From NCBI GenBank assembly GCA_026874595.1, contig CM049322.1, positions 30,011,340 through 30,075,339 on the forward strand: 64,000 bases of DNA. The letters run 5' to 3'. This DNA is from Sipunculus nudus (Eukaryota; Annelida; Sipuncula; Golfingiida; Sipunculidae). How positions within the stretch are numbered: position 1 is the stretch's first letter; each line of letters starts with the position of its first letter. Below the pieces are notes generated by a model, which saw only the letters and a list, made by a program, of their open reading frames with translations, did not search any database and was not told the DNA's origin. Shown piece by piece: positions 12,100-24,854 of the stretch. A program made the position numbers and the translations under genes.

Positions 12100-13531
12100 G
12101 TAAACAATGAAGACTTGGTACCTGGAAACTTGAATAAAATCTACAGTTTTTGATCAATTAGTTTCAAATTTCAGATTTTAACAGAGGAAATGCTAATGTG
12201 TACATGCTGTGAAAATTAAATCCACAGCACTAACAGGAAAAATTTAAATATTTTTATTTTTTTCAATGGTATCAGGAAAAAAGAAAAGTATTCTCAACTA
12301 TGAAACTAATACATGTGTTAAAATTAATCCAAGGATCAAAACACCCAATATATATTATACCAGCAGCAAACTGGAGTTAGGAATGTTTAATTTTATGAAC
12401 TGAAATAAAGGATCAGCAAATATAAATTTTGATTATTTAGCCAGTATCATGTAACAATACAACCATGAGTTATAAGTCAAACAAATTAAAATCTTTAATG
12501 AGCACTCTGATGAACATCCACACTTTCATAGCAATACATCACTTTGTGGACACAATTAAATGTGCACTTAAATCTTTATAACCCTGGTGGTACAATACAA
12601 AATCTAAAATGTAGCAGCCAAAAATAAAATAAAATACAGAAAATTATAACATTCATCTAGATTATGCACCAGCTGGAGAGTGGGGGGTGGGAGTGCAGGG
12701 CAGAGGGAAAGCCTGCTAGTAGTGGCCAAGCTAAGCCAAGGCAAGCTGCCTGGGGTGGGTTACATATTGCAAGTGAAGACTGAATTACTAGGTGGGCCAG
12801 ATGTAAACAACACTTGACATGGTGTATGAAAACTTGAATAAAAGCTACTCTTTTCAAACAATTCCTTTGAAATTTCAGATTTAAAAAGATTAAATCCTTA
12901 TGTATATATGCTGTGAAAATTAAATCAACAGTGATTACAGGGAAAAAACGTGCCATTGCCAAAGTTGGACAAAATTTAAGGTACTGATTTTTTATTTATG
13001 CTAATAACTTGAAAAATTTGCAAAGTTCAGATCTAATTTTGGGTAAACAATTGAATCTTGATTAAATAAAGTTACATTCCTGAAAAAAAGTCTCCAGCTT
13101 CAGCAATTCTCATGTTAAGTGAGCAAATATATTTTCTGATTTTTAAGAAACTGCATTATATTTGGGCCCATAACTTCAAAATAATACCCAATACTAACCT
13201 TATTTTTGGTATGTGCACAGAAAATGTATGGAAAAATATGAATACTATATATGATCAAAAACAGATCAGTGGTTTTGATATTAGGCAGCTTTGAAGTGTA
13301 ACAATGGTTTTTTATGGAAAACGGAGGTTTTTCCTTAATATCTCGAAGGAACGAAGTCCTGATGACCCAATTTTTGGTATGGTAGGAGATTATGGGGACA
13401 TCTATTGGTATGCAGAATTTTGGATTCGTAGGTCCAACGGTTTTAAAACGTGCCCTGTTAATGGACTGACGGGTGGACGACGGACAAAGGACCACGACTA
13501 TAGCTCAGATGACTTATAGTCAGCTGAGCTA
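12100..13531 (+). mobile_element. R3 element copy with internal duplicated segment
   Basis: Ends in the TAGCTCAG...CTGAGCTA hairpin at 13531. An interior block (12506-12850, starting CTGATGAACATCCACACTTT) is duplicated at 22094-22410. The frames on both strands here follow repeat sequence and are not genes. Confidence 0.65.
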
Positions 13532-13533
13532 AC

Positions 13534-13858
13534 TAGTCATGGTTAATATTCAAGGCAAGATTCATGACAAACCATGCATTAGTTATCAAGATATTGGAGG
13601 TTTTGTATCAAATTTTTTACTATTCTGGGGCATACTTTTAAGCCCCATAGCTCGAAGGATATAGTTTGCAGTGACCTAATTTCAGGTTTCCGATTAGATT
13701 TTTTATTGACCTCCCTGGATCTTCACTTAGATGTTTCTAGGACCAGCCGTTATGATTTGTGCCCTGCTTACGGACTGCCGGACAGCTGGACGTCAGGACA
13801 GATGACGGACAGGCGCCATTCCTATACCTCAGTTGACTTCCAGTCAGCTGTGCGAAAA
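13534..13858 (+). mobile_element. R2-type unit starting CTAGTCATGG
   Basis: Begins CTAGTCATGGTTAATATTCA directly after the R3 hairpin. It passes through the R2 core phrases AAGCCCCATAGCTCGAAGGA and GATTTGTGCCCTGC, and ends with a worn hairpin CTTCCAGTCAGCTGTGC. A close copy is at 39626-39933. Confidence 0.65.
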
Positions 13859-14690
13859 ATGATTGTAGCTGGCACCACCAGTCTTGTATATAACAAAGCT
13901 ATCAGAGATATATACATATCTCAAGTTCAGACTGATATATCAAACCCCTCCTGAGAAATAAGCAGGGACACACACTGTGCAAAAATTATTGTAGGTGGCA
14001 CCACCAGTTTTGTATACGACAAAGCTATTCAATAGGTATAAATATGCCCAATTTCAGGCTGATATATCAAATTCTGCTATAGAAATAAGCAGGCACATAC
14101 ACTGTGCAAAATTCATTGTATGTGGCGACACCTGTCTTGTGAACGAGAAAGCCATCAAAGACACATAGACAGTTCATATTATCAGGCCAATACATCAAAC
14201 TTACCTTGAGTCTGATGCATGGGGCTGACCAGGCTTAGGTGAGAAAGGCAGTTGCCCTGTGTGAACTGTGACAAATTTGCTGGCTCAGGCTACTGCACTG
14301 AGTGAACTCATGACCTGCACCTGGCTAGACTGGTTGAACTTTTGACCTGTACCTGGCTGCACTGAGTGAACTCTTGACCTGTTGCCTAACCTCATACAGC
14401 TGGCAGTCTGCCAAAGCTATAAATAGATTGGCTCAACATGCAGCCCTGAGGGGCATTACACACATGAGGTGATTACATGGTGCCCATGAGGTGTTCACAT
14501 GTCACCCATGAGGGGATCACATGTTTTGTGCTTGGCTCCACTGATTGAACTCTTGACCTATATATGGCTGCACTGAATGAACTCTTGATCTATTGCCAAA
14601 TCTGAAACAGTTGGCAGTTTCTTAACCTATTTAAATATACAGACACAATCTTGGCCTGTTGGCAAATCTGTTTACACATACTGAAAGACT
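13859..14690 (+). repeat. R4 5'-side core
   Basis: Three GGTGGCACCACC-type boxes (near 13869, 13994 and 14121, the last degraded) in units of about 125 bp. They are followed by CTTAGGTGAGAAAGGCAGTT and by GAGTGAACTCTTGACCTG repeats. A block around 14454-14520 has an ATGAGGTG[A/T]TCACATG reiteration. The same order recurs at 22905-23900, 39940-40400 and 45595-46190. Confidence 0.65.
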
Positions 14691-17128
14691 TTGGCTAAAA
14701 TGCTTTTTTTCAAGCTGAAATATTCATAAACTTTTTATCAAAATATCTAGATTAATAAAAAATGCAGTTCTTTCATTGTTAAAGGTCCAATAATTCTGCC
14801 AAAAATCATTCAAATAAACTTGAACAAAGGTCACCTAAGAATAATTTTACAGAAGTTATAATTGAAACAATAATTTTGTAGAAGAACATTTTTGCAGTCC
14901 TCAGTTTGAGTTAGACATAATAATGGCCATAAGACCAACTTAAGCTTTTCTGATATGATTGAAAGAACCATGTCCTAGGATAATTATTTTGAAAAATTGA
15001 AGGAATCAACTTGACATTTTCATCATAAACATTTTAAGCTGAAAAAGGCTAAAATTATGAGGTTTTTGCCCATAAAAAACTAGTCAATGTAGGTGGCACC
15101 ACAGAATCTGCAACTGCAAATATGAGTCATGTGACCACAATATTTGCACAATACTTGGTAATGCTAGCTTCTGTCATTTCTGAGATACCTATGTCAGTAT
15201 GCTTACTTGGCCAAATGACTGTTCAAATTGTTTAACTCCACTTAAATTCATCAAAAGCAAACCATTTGAACAAACTTGAGAGGGCTTGCCTCTGGGATCA
15301 TTTCTGTAAAATATTGAACAATTTGGCTGGACTGTTTACAAGAAGCAGATAGCAAAAAATTAGCTGAATCCCACAACATTTGAAATGTGACAGATTATTA
15401 CATAAAATCTGGGGATGGTAGCTCCTGCTATTCCTGAGAAATTATGGGTTAATATACAGATGACCAATGACCCCCATACAAAAAAAGGTCAATGCAGGTG
15501 GTGCCACCAATACCTGAATTTCATATATTACTCATGTGACCAACACTGGCATAAAATGTGGTGACAATAGCTCTGGCCGTTTCTGAAATTGTCATTTTAG
15601 TATGCTTTTTTTGGACAGATGACTAGGTTCAACTTCCTGTAATCCGGCCAAAATTCACTGAACTTGAACCATTTGAACAAACTTGAGAGAGATGGTATAA
15701 AAGATTATTTCTGTGAAATATTGAACAAAATGGATTGACAGTTTTGGTGGAGAAGATTTTTTAAGGTTTTTTAGCTTTTTCTCTATAAAATCTGAAAAAA
15801 TGCAGATTTTTTTCAGATGGCTAATTTTTTGCATTAAATTTCATGATGCAAGCTCCAGTCGTTTTCGAAATAGTATGGGTGAACGTATACCAACGTATAC
15901 CTGTGATTGTAAACATTGCCTGGCATGAGGAATATTTAAAATCATAAATCTACATTTTTTAAAAGTTTTTTAAAACACATTCTTGTCAATATTAACCATA
16001 GATAACCTGAAATCTAAATGTCTGGAGGCATGATGTAACGGATGCTGATAAACTGGTTCCAGGCTAGATGTATCTGCTTCACACAGCTAACATATATGGT
16101 AAAATGACTCAATTCAATCTTTATAATTCAGCCAAAATTCATTCTTTGGAACCATAAAAGACAATTATTATAAGAATTATTCAGGGGACTTAAAATATTA
16201 AACAAATTGGCCTCAGTGGTGTCAGTCAAAAAATGTTTTGCAGGTTTATAACTCATATGGGATAATAAAGCAAAATGGCTAAGTAAAGCTTCCCTTAACT
16301 CAGCCAAAAATCATTGAACCAAAACCATTTGAACAAACTTGAATTATCAATATCTAAGGATAATTAATGTGTGAGATTTAAGAATTTGGCCCAGTGGTTT
16401 TTGAGAAGAAGATCTTTGTAGCCACTGAGCTAAAATGGGCTGTTACGGTATGGCATATGACTAAATTCAGCTTCCCATATCTCAGCCAAAAGTCACTGAA
16501 CTGAGACCATTTGAACAAATTTCAGAAAGCACTACCCTAGGATCATTTCTGTGTGATATTAAACAATTTGGCCATATGGTTTCGGAGAAGAAGTTTTTTG
16601 TAGCTGTCAGTATGATAAGGGCACTGATGATCCCCGTTCAAAAAAAGGCCGACACAGGTGGCGCCACCAATACCTCAATTTCAGATATGACTCATGAGAC
16701 CAACATTGGCATAAAATTTGATGATGATAGCTCCAGCTGTTTCTAAGATTGTAATTTTAGTATGCTTTTTTGGAGAGATGACCAAGTTCATCAAGCTGTA
16801 ACTCTGCTGAAAATCACCGAACTTAAACCATTCGAACAAACTTGAGAGAGATTGTTTCAGGGATCATTTCTTTGAAATATTGGACAATTTGGCTGAACAC
16901 TTTCGGAGAAGAAGATTTTTAAAGCTTTTTAAGCTTTTTCCCTATAAAATCTAAGACAAAGCCTACAGGCCTAATGCGAACCTGTGCAAAGATTGGGAGT
17001 ATGAATGGAGGTTTATTTTTTAAATTTAATATTGATCCTCTTAAGTTCTGCATATCTACCTTAGTCATTATGTTTTCAGTATAATGGATGTTTTGGACCT
17101 GCAAGTTTCAGACCAGGACATTTTAAAA
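14691..17128 (+). repeat. R4 3'-side core, several units
   Basis: Tandem, diverged units carry CCATTTGAACAAACTTGA, GGTGGCGCCACCAATACCTC (16660) and TTTTTCCCTATAAAATCTAAG. About 2.4 kb with no coding signal. Confidence 0.65.
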
Positions 17129-19025
17129 CTAGAATATGGGTAGTCCACAAGCGATTATGTGTATCCGAAGCAATCAGAGTGGGACGGGTGAAGTGAGGCA
17201 TGGATTAAGTGGCAAGGGGATAAAAGAGTGAGGTGTGTTGCATATTAGCATGGATGTCTGCAGCCTAAACATGAATGTAGGTGGTGCCACCTGTCATAAA
17301 ATCGAGAAAATTGTCCAGGATGTATAAATCTGCAAAGTTTCAGGTGGATAAGTCAAACCACTGCTATATGAGTGATTTTATCCCAAGGCAGATGGACAGA
17401 TGGATGCTGTGCATAAGTGGTTGCAGGTGGCGCCACCAGTTTTGCCTATGATGAAGAGCTATGTGAGATCTATACACAAGCAGAATTTTGGCCCAATTGG
17501 TCAAACGGTTACTGAGATATGAGTTTGGATGTCTGCAGAGTAAACCTGAATATAGGTGGCGCCACCTGTCAAAAAATCAAGAGAGCTGTCCAGGATGTAT
17601 AAACCTGCAAAATTTCAGGCTGATAAGTCAAACCACTTCTGAGATATGAGTGATTTTATCCCAAGGCATATGAACAGATGGACACTGTGCACAAGTGGTT
17701 GCAGGTGGCGCCACCAGTTTTGCCTATGATGAAGAGCTATATGAGATCTATACACATGCAAAATTTTGGCTCAATTGGTCAAATGGTTCCCGAGATATGA
17801 GCTTGGATGTCCGCAGAGTAAACACAAATGTAGGTGGCGCCACCTGTCATAAAATCGTGAAAGCTGTCCAGGATGTATAAACCCTCAAAATTTCAGGTGG
17901 AAAAGTCAAACCACTGCTGAGATATGAGTGATTTTATCTGAAGGCAGATGAACAGATTAACGCTGTGCATAAATGGTTGCAGGTGGCGCCACCAGTTTTG
18001 CCTATGATGAAGAGCTATGTGAGATCTATACACGTGCAACTTTTTGCCCAATCAGTCAAATTGTTCCTGAGATATGAGCTTGGATGTCTGCAGTGTAAAT
18101 GTGAATGTAGGTGGCGCCACCTGTCATAAATCGAGAAAGCTGTCCAGGATGTATAAACCAGCAAAATTTCAGGTGGATATGTCAAACCACTGCTGAGATA
18201 TGAGTGATTTTATCCAAAGGCAGATGAACAGATGGATGCTGTGCATAAGTGTTTGCAGGTGGCACCACCAGTTTTGCCTATGATGAAGAGCTATGTAAGA
18301 TCTATACACATAAAAGGTTTTGGCCCTATCGGTCAAACGGTTCCCGAGATATGAGCTTGGATGTCTGCAGAGTAAATGTGAATGTAGGTGGCGCCACCTG
18401 TCATAAAATCAAGAAAGCTGTGCAGGATGTATAAACCTGCAAAATTTCAGGTGGATAAGTCAAACCACTGCTGAGATATGAGTGATTTTAACCTAAGGCA
18501 GATGAACAGATGGAGGCTGTGCATAAATGGTTGCAGGTGACACCACCAGTTTTGCCTATGATGAAGAGCTATGTGAGATCTAGATACATGCAAAATTTTG
18601 GCCTAATCGGTCAAACGGTTCCCTAGATATGAGCTTGAATGTCTGCAGAGTAAATGTGAATGTAGTAGGCGACACCTGTCATAAAATCAAGAAACCTTCC
18701 AGGATGTATAAAACTGCAAAATTTTAGGTGGATAAGTCCAACCAATGCAGAGATATGAGTGATTTTATCCCAAGGCAGATGAACATATTGAAGCTGTGCA
18801 AAAATGGTTGCAGGTGGCGCCACCATTTTTCGTGTATATTATAAAGCTATCAAAGGGTTACATTTGTGCAAAATTTTTAGCCTGATCGGTCAAACGGTTT
18901 CTGAGATATGTGGGTTTATGTGTGGAAACAGACGCACAAATGGACACTGGGCAGCAAGGAAAGGTCATATGTCAACCAAAAATGAAGGCACAGCAGTTCA
19001 CATGTGACCTGATGATAAACCCCAT
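17129..19025 (+). mobile_element. Longest R1 element, 277-bp tandem core
   Basis: Starts CTAGAATATGGGTAGTC. The core box GGTGGCGCCACC (preceded by GTA) recurs at 17555, 17833, 18110 and 18387, with worn copies near 17280 and 18665, a period of 275-278 bp. A second box preceded by GCA lies between each pair (for example 17704). The 3' tail GGTTTATGTGTGGAAACAGA is present, but the terminal hairpin is missing and is replaced by a GTCTAGAC-rich segment. The period is not a multiple of three, so the short repeated frames here are not genes. Confidence 0.85.
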
Positions 19026-19340
19026 CAGCTTAAAAGCAACCCAAGTTTTTTCAAACAGTTGAAAGATATAGTTCCAATAATCTGGGAATTCTGCATCTAA
19101 ACATTGTATCCAGACGTCTAGACGCTGTGTCTAGACGTCTAGACACATTGTCTAGACACCCCCCCCCAGCCAGGTCAGTTGCCATGGTGATGTCTGGACC
19201 CCACCTGTTTGTACTGAGTGACCTCTTGACTTGGCTGCATGAAGTCAAATCTGTTTACAAATACAGAAAGCCTTTTTTCAATTGGCTACAATGCTTTTTT
19301 AAAACTGTATTTACCCATAGATTCTTATAAAACTGGCAGA
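19026..19340 (+). repeat. GTCTAGAC palindrome cluster and flanks
   Basis: Near-tandem GTCTAGAC octamers at 19111-19158 are followed by a C-run and CAGGTCAGTTGCCAT. The same block recurs at 30870-31090. Confidence 0.7.
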
Positions 19341-21085
19341 ACCCTACCATAGAATAATTCTTGTAAAGTTTAAACCAATCAGCTGAACAGTTTCATCATA
19401 AATCAGTGTATAAGCTAGAAGAGTTTAAAATTACATTTTCTCTTGAAAAAAACACATCAATGTAGGTGGCGCCACCAATACCTCAAAATCAGATATGACA
19501 TATGTGACAAACATTGGTAAAAAATTTGGTCATTATAGCTCTAGCCGTTTCTGAGATTTTAATTTTAGTGTGCTTTTTGGGACAGATGACTAAGTTCAAC
19601 CTCCTGTAACTCGGCCAAAAATTTCCGAACTGGAACCATTCGAACAAACTTGAGAGAGATTGTTCCAGAGATCATTTCTGTGAAATATTGGACAATTTGG
19701 CTGGACAGTTTCAGAGAAGAAGATTTTTAAAGGTTTTTAAGCTTTTTCTCTATAAAATCTAAATTAATGCAGATACCCAATAATAAGCTCCAGGCCACCT
19801 AGTTTCACATGTGAAGAATTCTTACGTATAATTTGGAGCTGCTAGCTCCGACAGTTTCTGACTTACAGCCATGGACGGCGGAAAGCCAGCCCTGGACAGC
19901 GGACGGCGGACGGACGACGCTGCGCCATCGCATAAGCTCACAGGTTCGCTAACAAACTATCTTCAGTGGCATCAGTCGAAAAATGTTTTGCAGGTTTATA
20001 ACTCATATAGGAAGATACAGCAAACTGGCTAAGTTCAGCTTCCCGTAACTCATCCAAAAAGCAGTGAACCAAAACCATTTGAACAAACTTAAATTATCAA
20101 CATCTGAGGATAATTAATGTGTGAGATTTAAGAATTTGGCCCAGTGGTTTTTGAGAAGAAGATCTTTGTAGCCACTGAGCTAAAATGGGCTGTTATGGCA
20201 TATGACTAAATTCAGCCTCCCATAACTTGGCCAAAAGTTACTGAAAAGAGACCATTTGAACAAACTTCAGAAAGCACTACACTAGGATCATTTTTGTGCG
20301 ATATTAAACATTTTGGCCATATGGTTTCAGAGAAGAAGTTTTTTGTAGCCCTCAGTGTGATACAGGCACTGATGACCCCGTACAAAAAAGGCCTATGCAG
20401 GTGGCGACACCAATACCTCAATTTCAGATATGACCTATGTTACCAACACTGGCATTAAATTTGGTGATGATAGCTCTAGCCGTTTCTGAGATTTAAGTTT
20501 TAATATGCTTTTTTGCACAGTTAACAAAGTTCAACCTCCTGTAACTTGGCCAAACATCTCTGAACTGGAACCATTCGAACAAACTTGAGAAAGATTGTTC
20601 CAGGGATCATTTCTGTGAAATATTGGACAATTTGGCTGGACAGTTTCGGAGAAGAAGATTTTTAAAGCTTTTTTAGCTTTTTCCCTATAAAATCTAAGAA
20701 AATGCAGTTAGAAAAAAAATAAACAAAATCCGATATAGTTTTTTGGATGACTGATTATTTGCAATATATTTGGTGATGCTAGCTCCTGCCGTTTTTGAGA
20801 TAGCTATGGTTAAAGTACAGACGACGCATGAGGCACGACGTACGACGCACAACGCACCACACACGACGGACGATGCGGCACCATTGCATAAGCTCACAGG
20901 TTCGCTAAAAAAGCAGTAAGCCAAAAAATAAGCAAATCCGATAGAGTTTTTTGGATGACTAATTTTTTTGCATAAAATTTTGTGATGCTAACTCTTGCAG
21001 TTTTCAAGATAGTATAGGTTAACGTACTGACTACTGACGATGGATGACACCACACCATTGCATAAGCTCACAGGTTCGCTAAAAA
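19341..21085 (+). repeat. R4 3' ends, three successive copies
   Basis: Three times the sequence ends with ATNGCATAAGCTCACAGGTT-CGCTAA (about 19960, 20905 and 21085), preceded by GACGGACGACG-type tracts. GGTGGCGCCACC lies at 19466 and a degraded box near 20401. Confidence 0.7.
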
Positions 21086-21302
21086 ATTGAGGTTTTTCCT
21101 TAATATCTCACAGGAAAGAAGTTGTAGTGACCCAATTTTTGGCATGGTAAGAGAACTTGGGAACATCTAACTGAATGCCAAATATTGGATTTGTAGTTCC
21201 AAAAACTTGCCCTTAATTGACGCCGGGACAGCCAGACAGACATACTGATGACGGACAAAGGACCATGACTATAGCTCAGATGACTTATAGTCAGATGAGC
21301 TA
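21086..21302 (+). repeat. R3 3'-end fragment
   Basis: GAGGTTTTTCCTTAATATCT to the TAGCTCAG hairpin, with one stem mismatch (AGATGAGCTA). Confidence 0.7.
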
Positions 21303-21366
21303 AAAATGTGTGAGGGTGTAAAAATCTCTATTAAACATGACTTTTCTTGGATTACAGTTTACTTAC

Positions 21367-21388
21367 CGGCTTCCTTTTTGCTCTGTAC
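21367..21388 (-). CDS. 22-nt microexon, juxtamembrane part of the same gene
   Basis: On the minus strand a TGTTTTGTTTTTCAG acceptor is followed by GTACAGAGCAAAAAGGAAGC plus CG and then a GTAAGT donor. Entering in phase 1 from the transmembrane exon it reads G-T-E-Q-K-G-S-R and leaves in phase 2. The next exon at 10643 starts with the single A that completes the arginine codon and stays open. The strong splice sites and phase agreement on both sides make chance unlikely. The product is a basic, polar juxtamembrane segment in the cytoplasm. A 22-nt cassette could be alternatively spliced, but skipping it would join phase 1 to a phase-2 exon and shift the frame, so it is probably constitutive or regulates the C-terminus. 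Confidence 0.7.
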
Positions 21389-21474
21389 CTGAAAAACAAA
21401 ACAGGAATGCTAAGAACTCAACTGAAAATCTTGCATAGGATAAAAGCAGAGGTTCACCAAATTTTACTATAAAA

Positions 21475-22093
21475 CAAAGGACCCATGGGTCACAGCACTC
21501 AGCTGAAGTTTGGAAACATTTTAGCAAATGCAAAATATGCTGATTTCTATTGTAATGTTTTCATATGTATAAGCATATGAGAAGCTAAGAGGAAATGGCC
21601 CTTCTACTTGGTTATAGTAAAGTTCTAAATATATAATTGCAAAACTTATACTCTGACAAGACTGTCATGAAGAAAAACAGTAAAAGTTTTGAGATACTAT
21701 GATGCATATAAAAAATTTACAGATGGACAGGAAAGTGGACAGAATGGACTGATACCTCTATTTCACTTTCAGGGGAATAATGCATTCAACTTTATATTAA
21801 ACCCTATTTTTTTAGCATATCCACTTTTTCCATTAACAGTTTTTTATCAGATTCTTTATTAATTTACAGGTTTTATTAATTTGTAATAAAAAATCTGACA
21901 AAAATATAAGTTAAAATACCAGAAATGAAGTTTCATTATTATTTATCCAGAGTTTAGCTCACATCAGGTCATATTATGCATACACATATATTTTTTATTT
22001 TTAAATCATCTCAGCTATAATTTATTACTGGAATTAATATTCAATTTCACACCTGGTGAAGTTTTTATTCTACTAAAGTAAGGAATTCCTTAT
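21475..22093 (+). repeat. R9 fragment then unassigned AT-rich sequence
   Basis: ACAAAGGACCCATGGGTCAC and CACTCAGCTGA at the start. After about 21720 I recognise nothing. Confidence 0.5.
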
Positions 22094-22722
22094 CTGATGA
22101 ACATCCACACTTTCATAGCAATACACCACTTTGTGGACACAATTAAATTTGCACTTTAATCATTGTAACCCTGGAGGTACAAGCCCAGAATAAGAATGAA
22201 ACAAATACAGAAAAATAAATATAACATTCATCTAGTTTATGTACCATCCTGGGGGGGGGGGGGGGAGGGGGTGCAGGGCAGAGGGGAAGCCTGTCAGTAG
22301 TGGCCAACATAACACAGGTGAAGGCTGTACTAGGTGGGCTTGATGTAAACAACACTTGACATGGTGTATGAACACTTGAATAAAAGCTGCTCTTTTCAAT
22401 CAATTCCTTTGAAATTTCAGATTTTAACAGATGAAATGATCATGTAAATATGCTGTGAAAATTAAATCCACAGCACTTACAGGAATAAAATGTGCCAGGG
22501 TCAAATTTAGGCAAAATTTAAGGTACTGATTTTATATTTATATTAATAACTTAAAAAAATTTCAAAATTCAAATCTAATTTTCATTATACAATTAAATCT
22601 TGATTAAATAATGTTATATCCCTGAAAAAATGTCTCTAGCTTCAGCAATTCTCATGTTAAAAGAGCAAATATATTTCTTGATTTTTTACAAAGTGCATAA
22701 TGTTCCGGCCCATAACTTGAAA
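22094..22722 (+). repeat. R3-associated block (duplicate of 12506-12850) plus R3 5' core
   Basis: CTGATGAACATCCACACTTT onward matches 12506. A G-run at 22251-22264 is polymorphism-prone. The proline-rich minus-strand frame here comes from that run and is not a gene. Confidence 0.6.
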
Positions 22723-24233
22723 ACAAGGCCTACAGGCCTAATGCAAACCTTTGCATTGGGATATACACCAGGTATAATGCTTCAATGCCGAACCATTACT
22801 TTTCATATATATCAACAATGCAAGTACTAAACATTTTGAACAAGAAACAAATACACAAACATCGCTGCTGAAATTCTGGCATGGGTGCACACAACACAAA
22901 AATGATTGCAGCTGGCACCAACTGGCTTGTATGTAACAAAGCTATCCGAGATATATACATATGCCCAATTTCAGACTGATATATCAAACCCTCCTGAGAA
23001 ATAAGCAGGGACACACACTGTGCAAAAATTATTGTAAGTGGCACCACCAGTCTTGTATACGACAAAGCTATTCAGTATGTATAAATATGCCCAATTTCAG
23101 GGTGATATATCAAATTTCTCCGTAGAAATAAGCAGGCACATACACTGTGCTAAAGTCATTGTAGATGGTGACATCTGTCTTGTGAACAAGAAAGCCATCA
23201 AAGACACATAGACAGGTCAAAATATCAGGCCAATACATCAAACTTACCTTGAGTCTGATGCATTGGGCTGACCAGGCTTAGGTGAGAAAGGCAGTTGCCC
23301 TAAGTGAACTGTAACAAATTGCTGGCTCAGGCTACTGCACTGAGTGAACTCTTGACCTGCACCTGGCTAGACTGAATGAACTTTTGACCTGTACCTGGCT
23401 GCTCTGAGTGAACTCATGACATGTTGGATAATCTGCCAAAGCTAAAAATAGATCCAGGCTGAACTTTGGTGCCAAATCTGATGCAGTGGGCAGTCTACCA
23501 CTGCTATAAATTGAATGCAGCTACTGCACAGTGAACTCCTGACCTTTACCTGGCTGCACTGAGTGAACTCTTGACCTGTTGCCTAATCTGAAATAGTAGC
23601 CACACCGTTGCATAAGCTCTCTGATTGGCTCCGCATGCAGCCTGAGGGGCATGACACACGTGAGGTGATCACATGATACTCATGAGTTGATCACATGCTA
23701 CCTATGAGGTTATCACATGGTGCCCATGAGGTGTTCACATGTCACCCATGAGGTGATCACATGCCTTGTATTTGGCTGCACTGATTGAACTCTTGACCTA
23801 TATCTGGCTGCACTGAAAGAACTCTTGATCTGTTGCCAAATCTGAAACAGTTGGCAGTTTCTCAACCTATTTAAAATTACAGACACAATCTTGGCCTGTT
23901 GGTAAATCTGTTAACATTTACAGAAAGACTTTGGCTAAATTACTTTTTCATCTTTTATATCATTCTTGAACCATTCAAACAAACTTGTAAGATATGATAT
24001 AAAAGATTATTTCTGTGAAATACTGAACAATTTGGCTTGACTGTTTAGTCGGAGAAGATTTTTAAAGGTTTTTAAATTTTTTTTTCATTAAAATCTAAGA
24101 AAATGCAGAGTTTTTCAGGTGGATAATTTTTTACATTACATTTCATGATTCGTTTCCGAATAGTATGGGTTAACTTACAGAAGATGGACTATGGACGCCG
24201 CAACAACATCAAATAAGCTCACAGGCTTACTAA
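22723..24233 (+). mobile_element. R4 element with both ends
   Basis: The 5' end ACAAGGCCTACAGGCCTAAT includes the AGGCCT palindrome and is followed by a degraded GCAAACCTTTGC. The interior has the R4 box units, TGAACTCTTGACCTG repeats and ATGAGGTGATCACATG repeats. The 3' end is AATAAGCTCACAGGCTTACTAA. In better copies the 5' GCGAACCTGTG and 3' CACAGGTTCGC are inverted repeats. Confidence 0.65.
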
Positions 24234-24854
24234 AAATTACTACAGATGCATATTGAATGCAATATTATAATACAGATACATCTCACTGATGGCAAAATCT
24301 TGAATTAAGTTGAGTATGGATACCAATTATTTATAATCTATGTATAGCCGTCTTTATATACCCACAGAGAGTTGTATACCTGTGATTGTTAACATTGCCT
24401 GGTATGAAGTATATCTAAAATCAGAAATCTACATTTTTATAAAAGCTTTTAAAAAACATTCTTGTCAATATTAACCATAGATAACCTGAAATCTGAAAGT
24501 CTAGAGGCATGATGTAACGGATGCTGATAAACTGGTGCTAGGCTAGATTAATCTGCTTTACACAGCTACCATATATGGTAAAATGACTTAATTCAATCTT
24601 TATAATTCAGCCATAATTCATTCTTTGGAACCAAAAAGATAATCATTATAAGAATTATTCAGGGGACTATTCTTGTAAAATATTAATCAAATTGGCCTCA
24701 GTGGCGTCAGTCTAAAAATGTTTTGCAGGTTTATAACTCAGAACTCATATGGGAAAATACAGCAAAAGGGCTAAGTTAAGCTACCCATAACTCAGCCAAA
24801 AATCACTGAACCAAAAACATTTGAACAAACTTGAATTATCAACAACTAAGGATA
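24234..24854 (+). repeat. R4 core (host of the R1 insertion)
   Basis: Same sequence as 15900-16370 (AACATTGCCTGGNATGA, ATAACCTGAAATCTNAA). Interrupted after ACTAAGGATAA by R1. Confidence 0.65.

Noticed and set aside
17695-18434. Repeated short frames of the type VAGGATSFAYDEEL... that look like a peptide repeat family
   Set aside because: They follow the 277-bp R1 unit, which is not a multiple of three, and end at stops in each unit; no splice or start context supports them.
22143-22403. Proline-rich minus-strand frame
   Set aside because: The proline run is the complement of a G homopolymer inside a repeat block that is duplicated at 12506.
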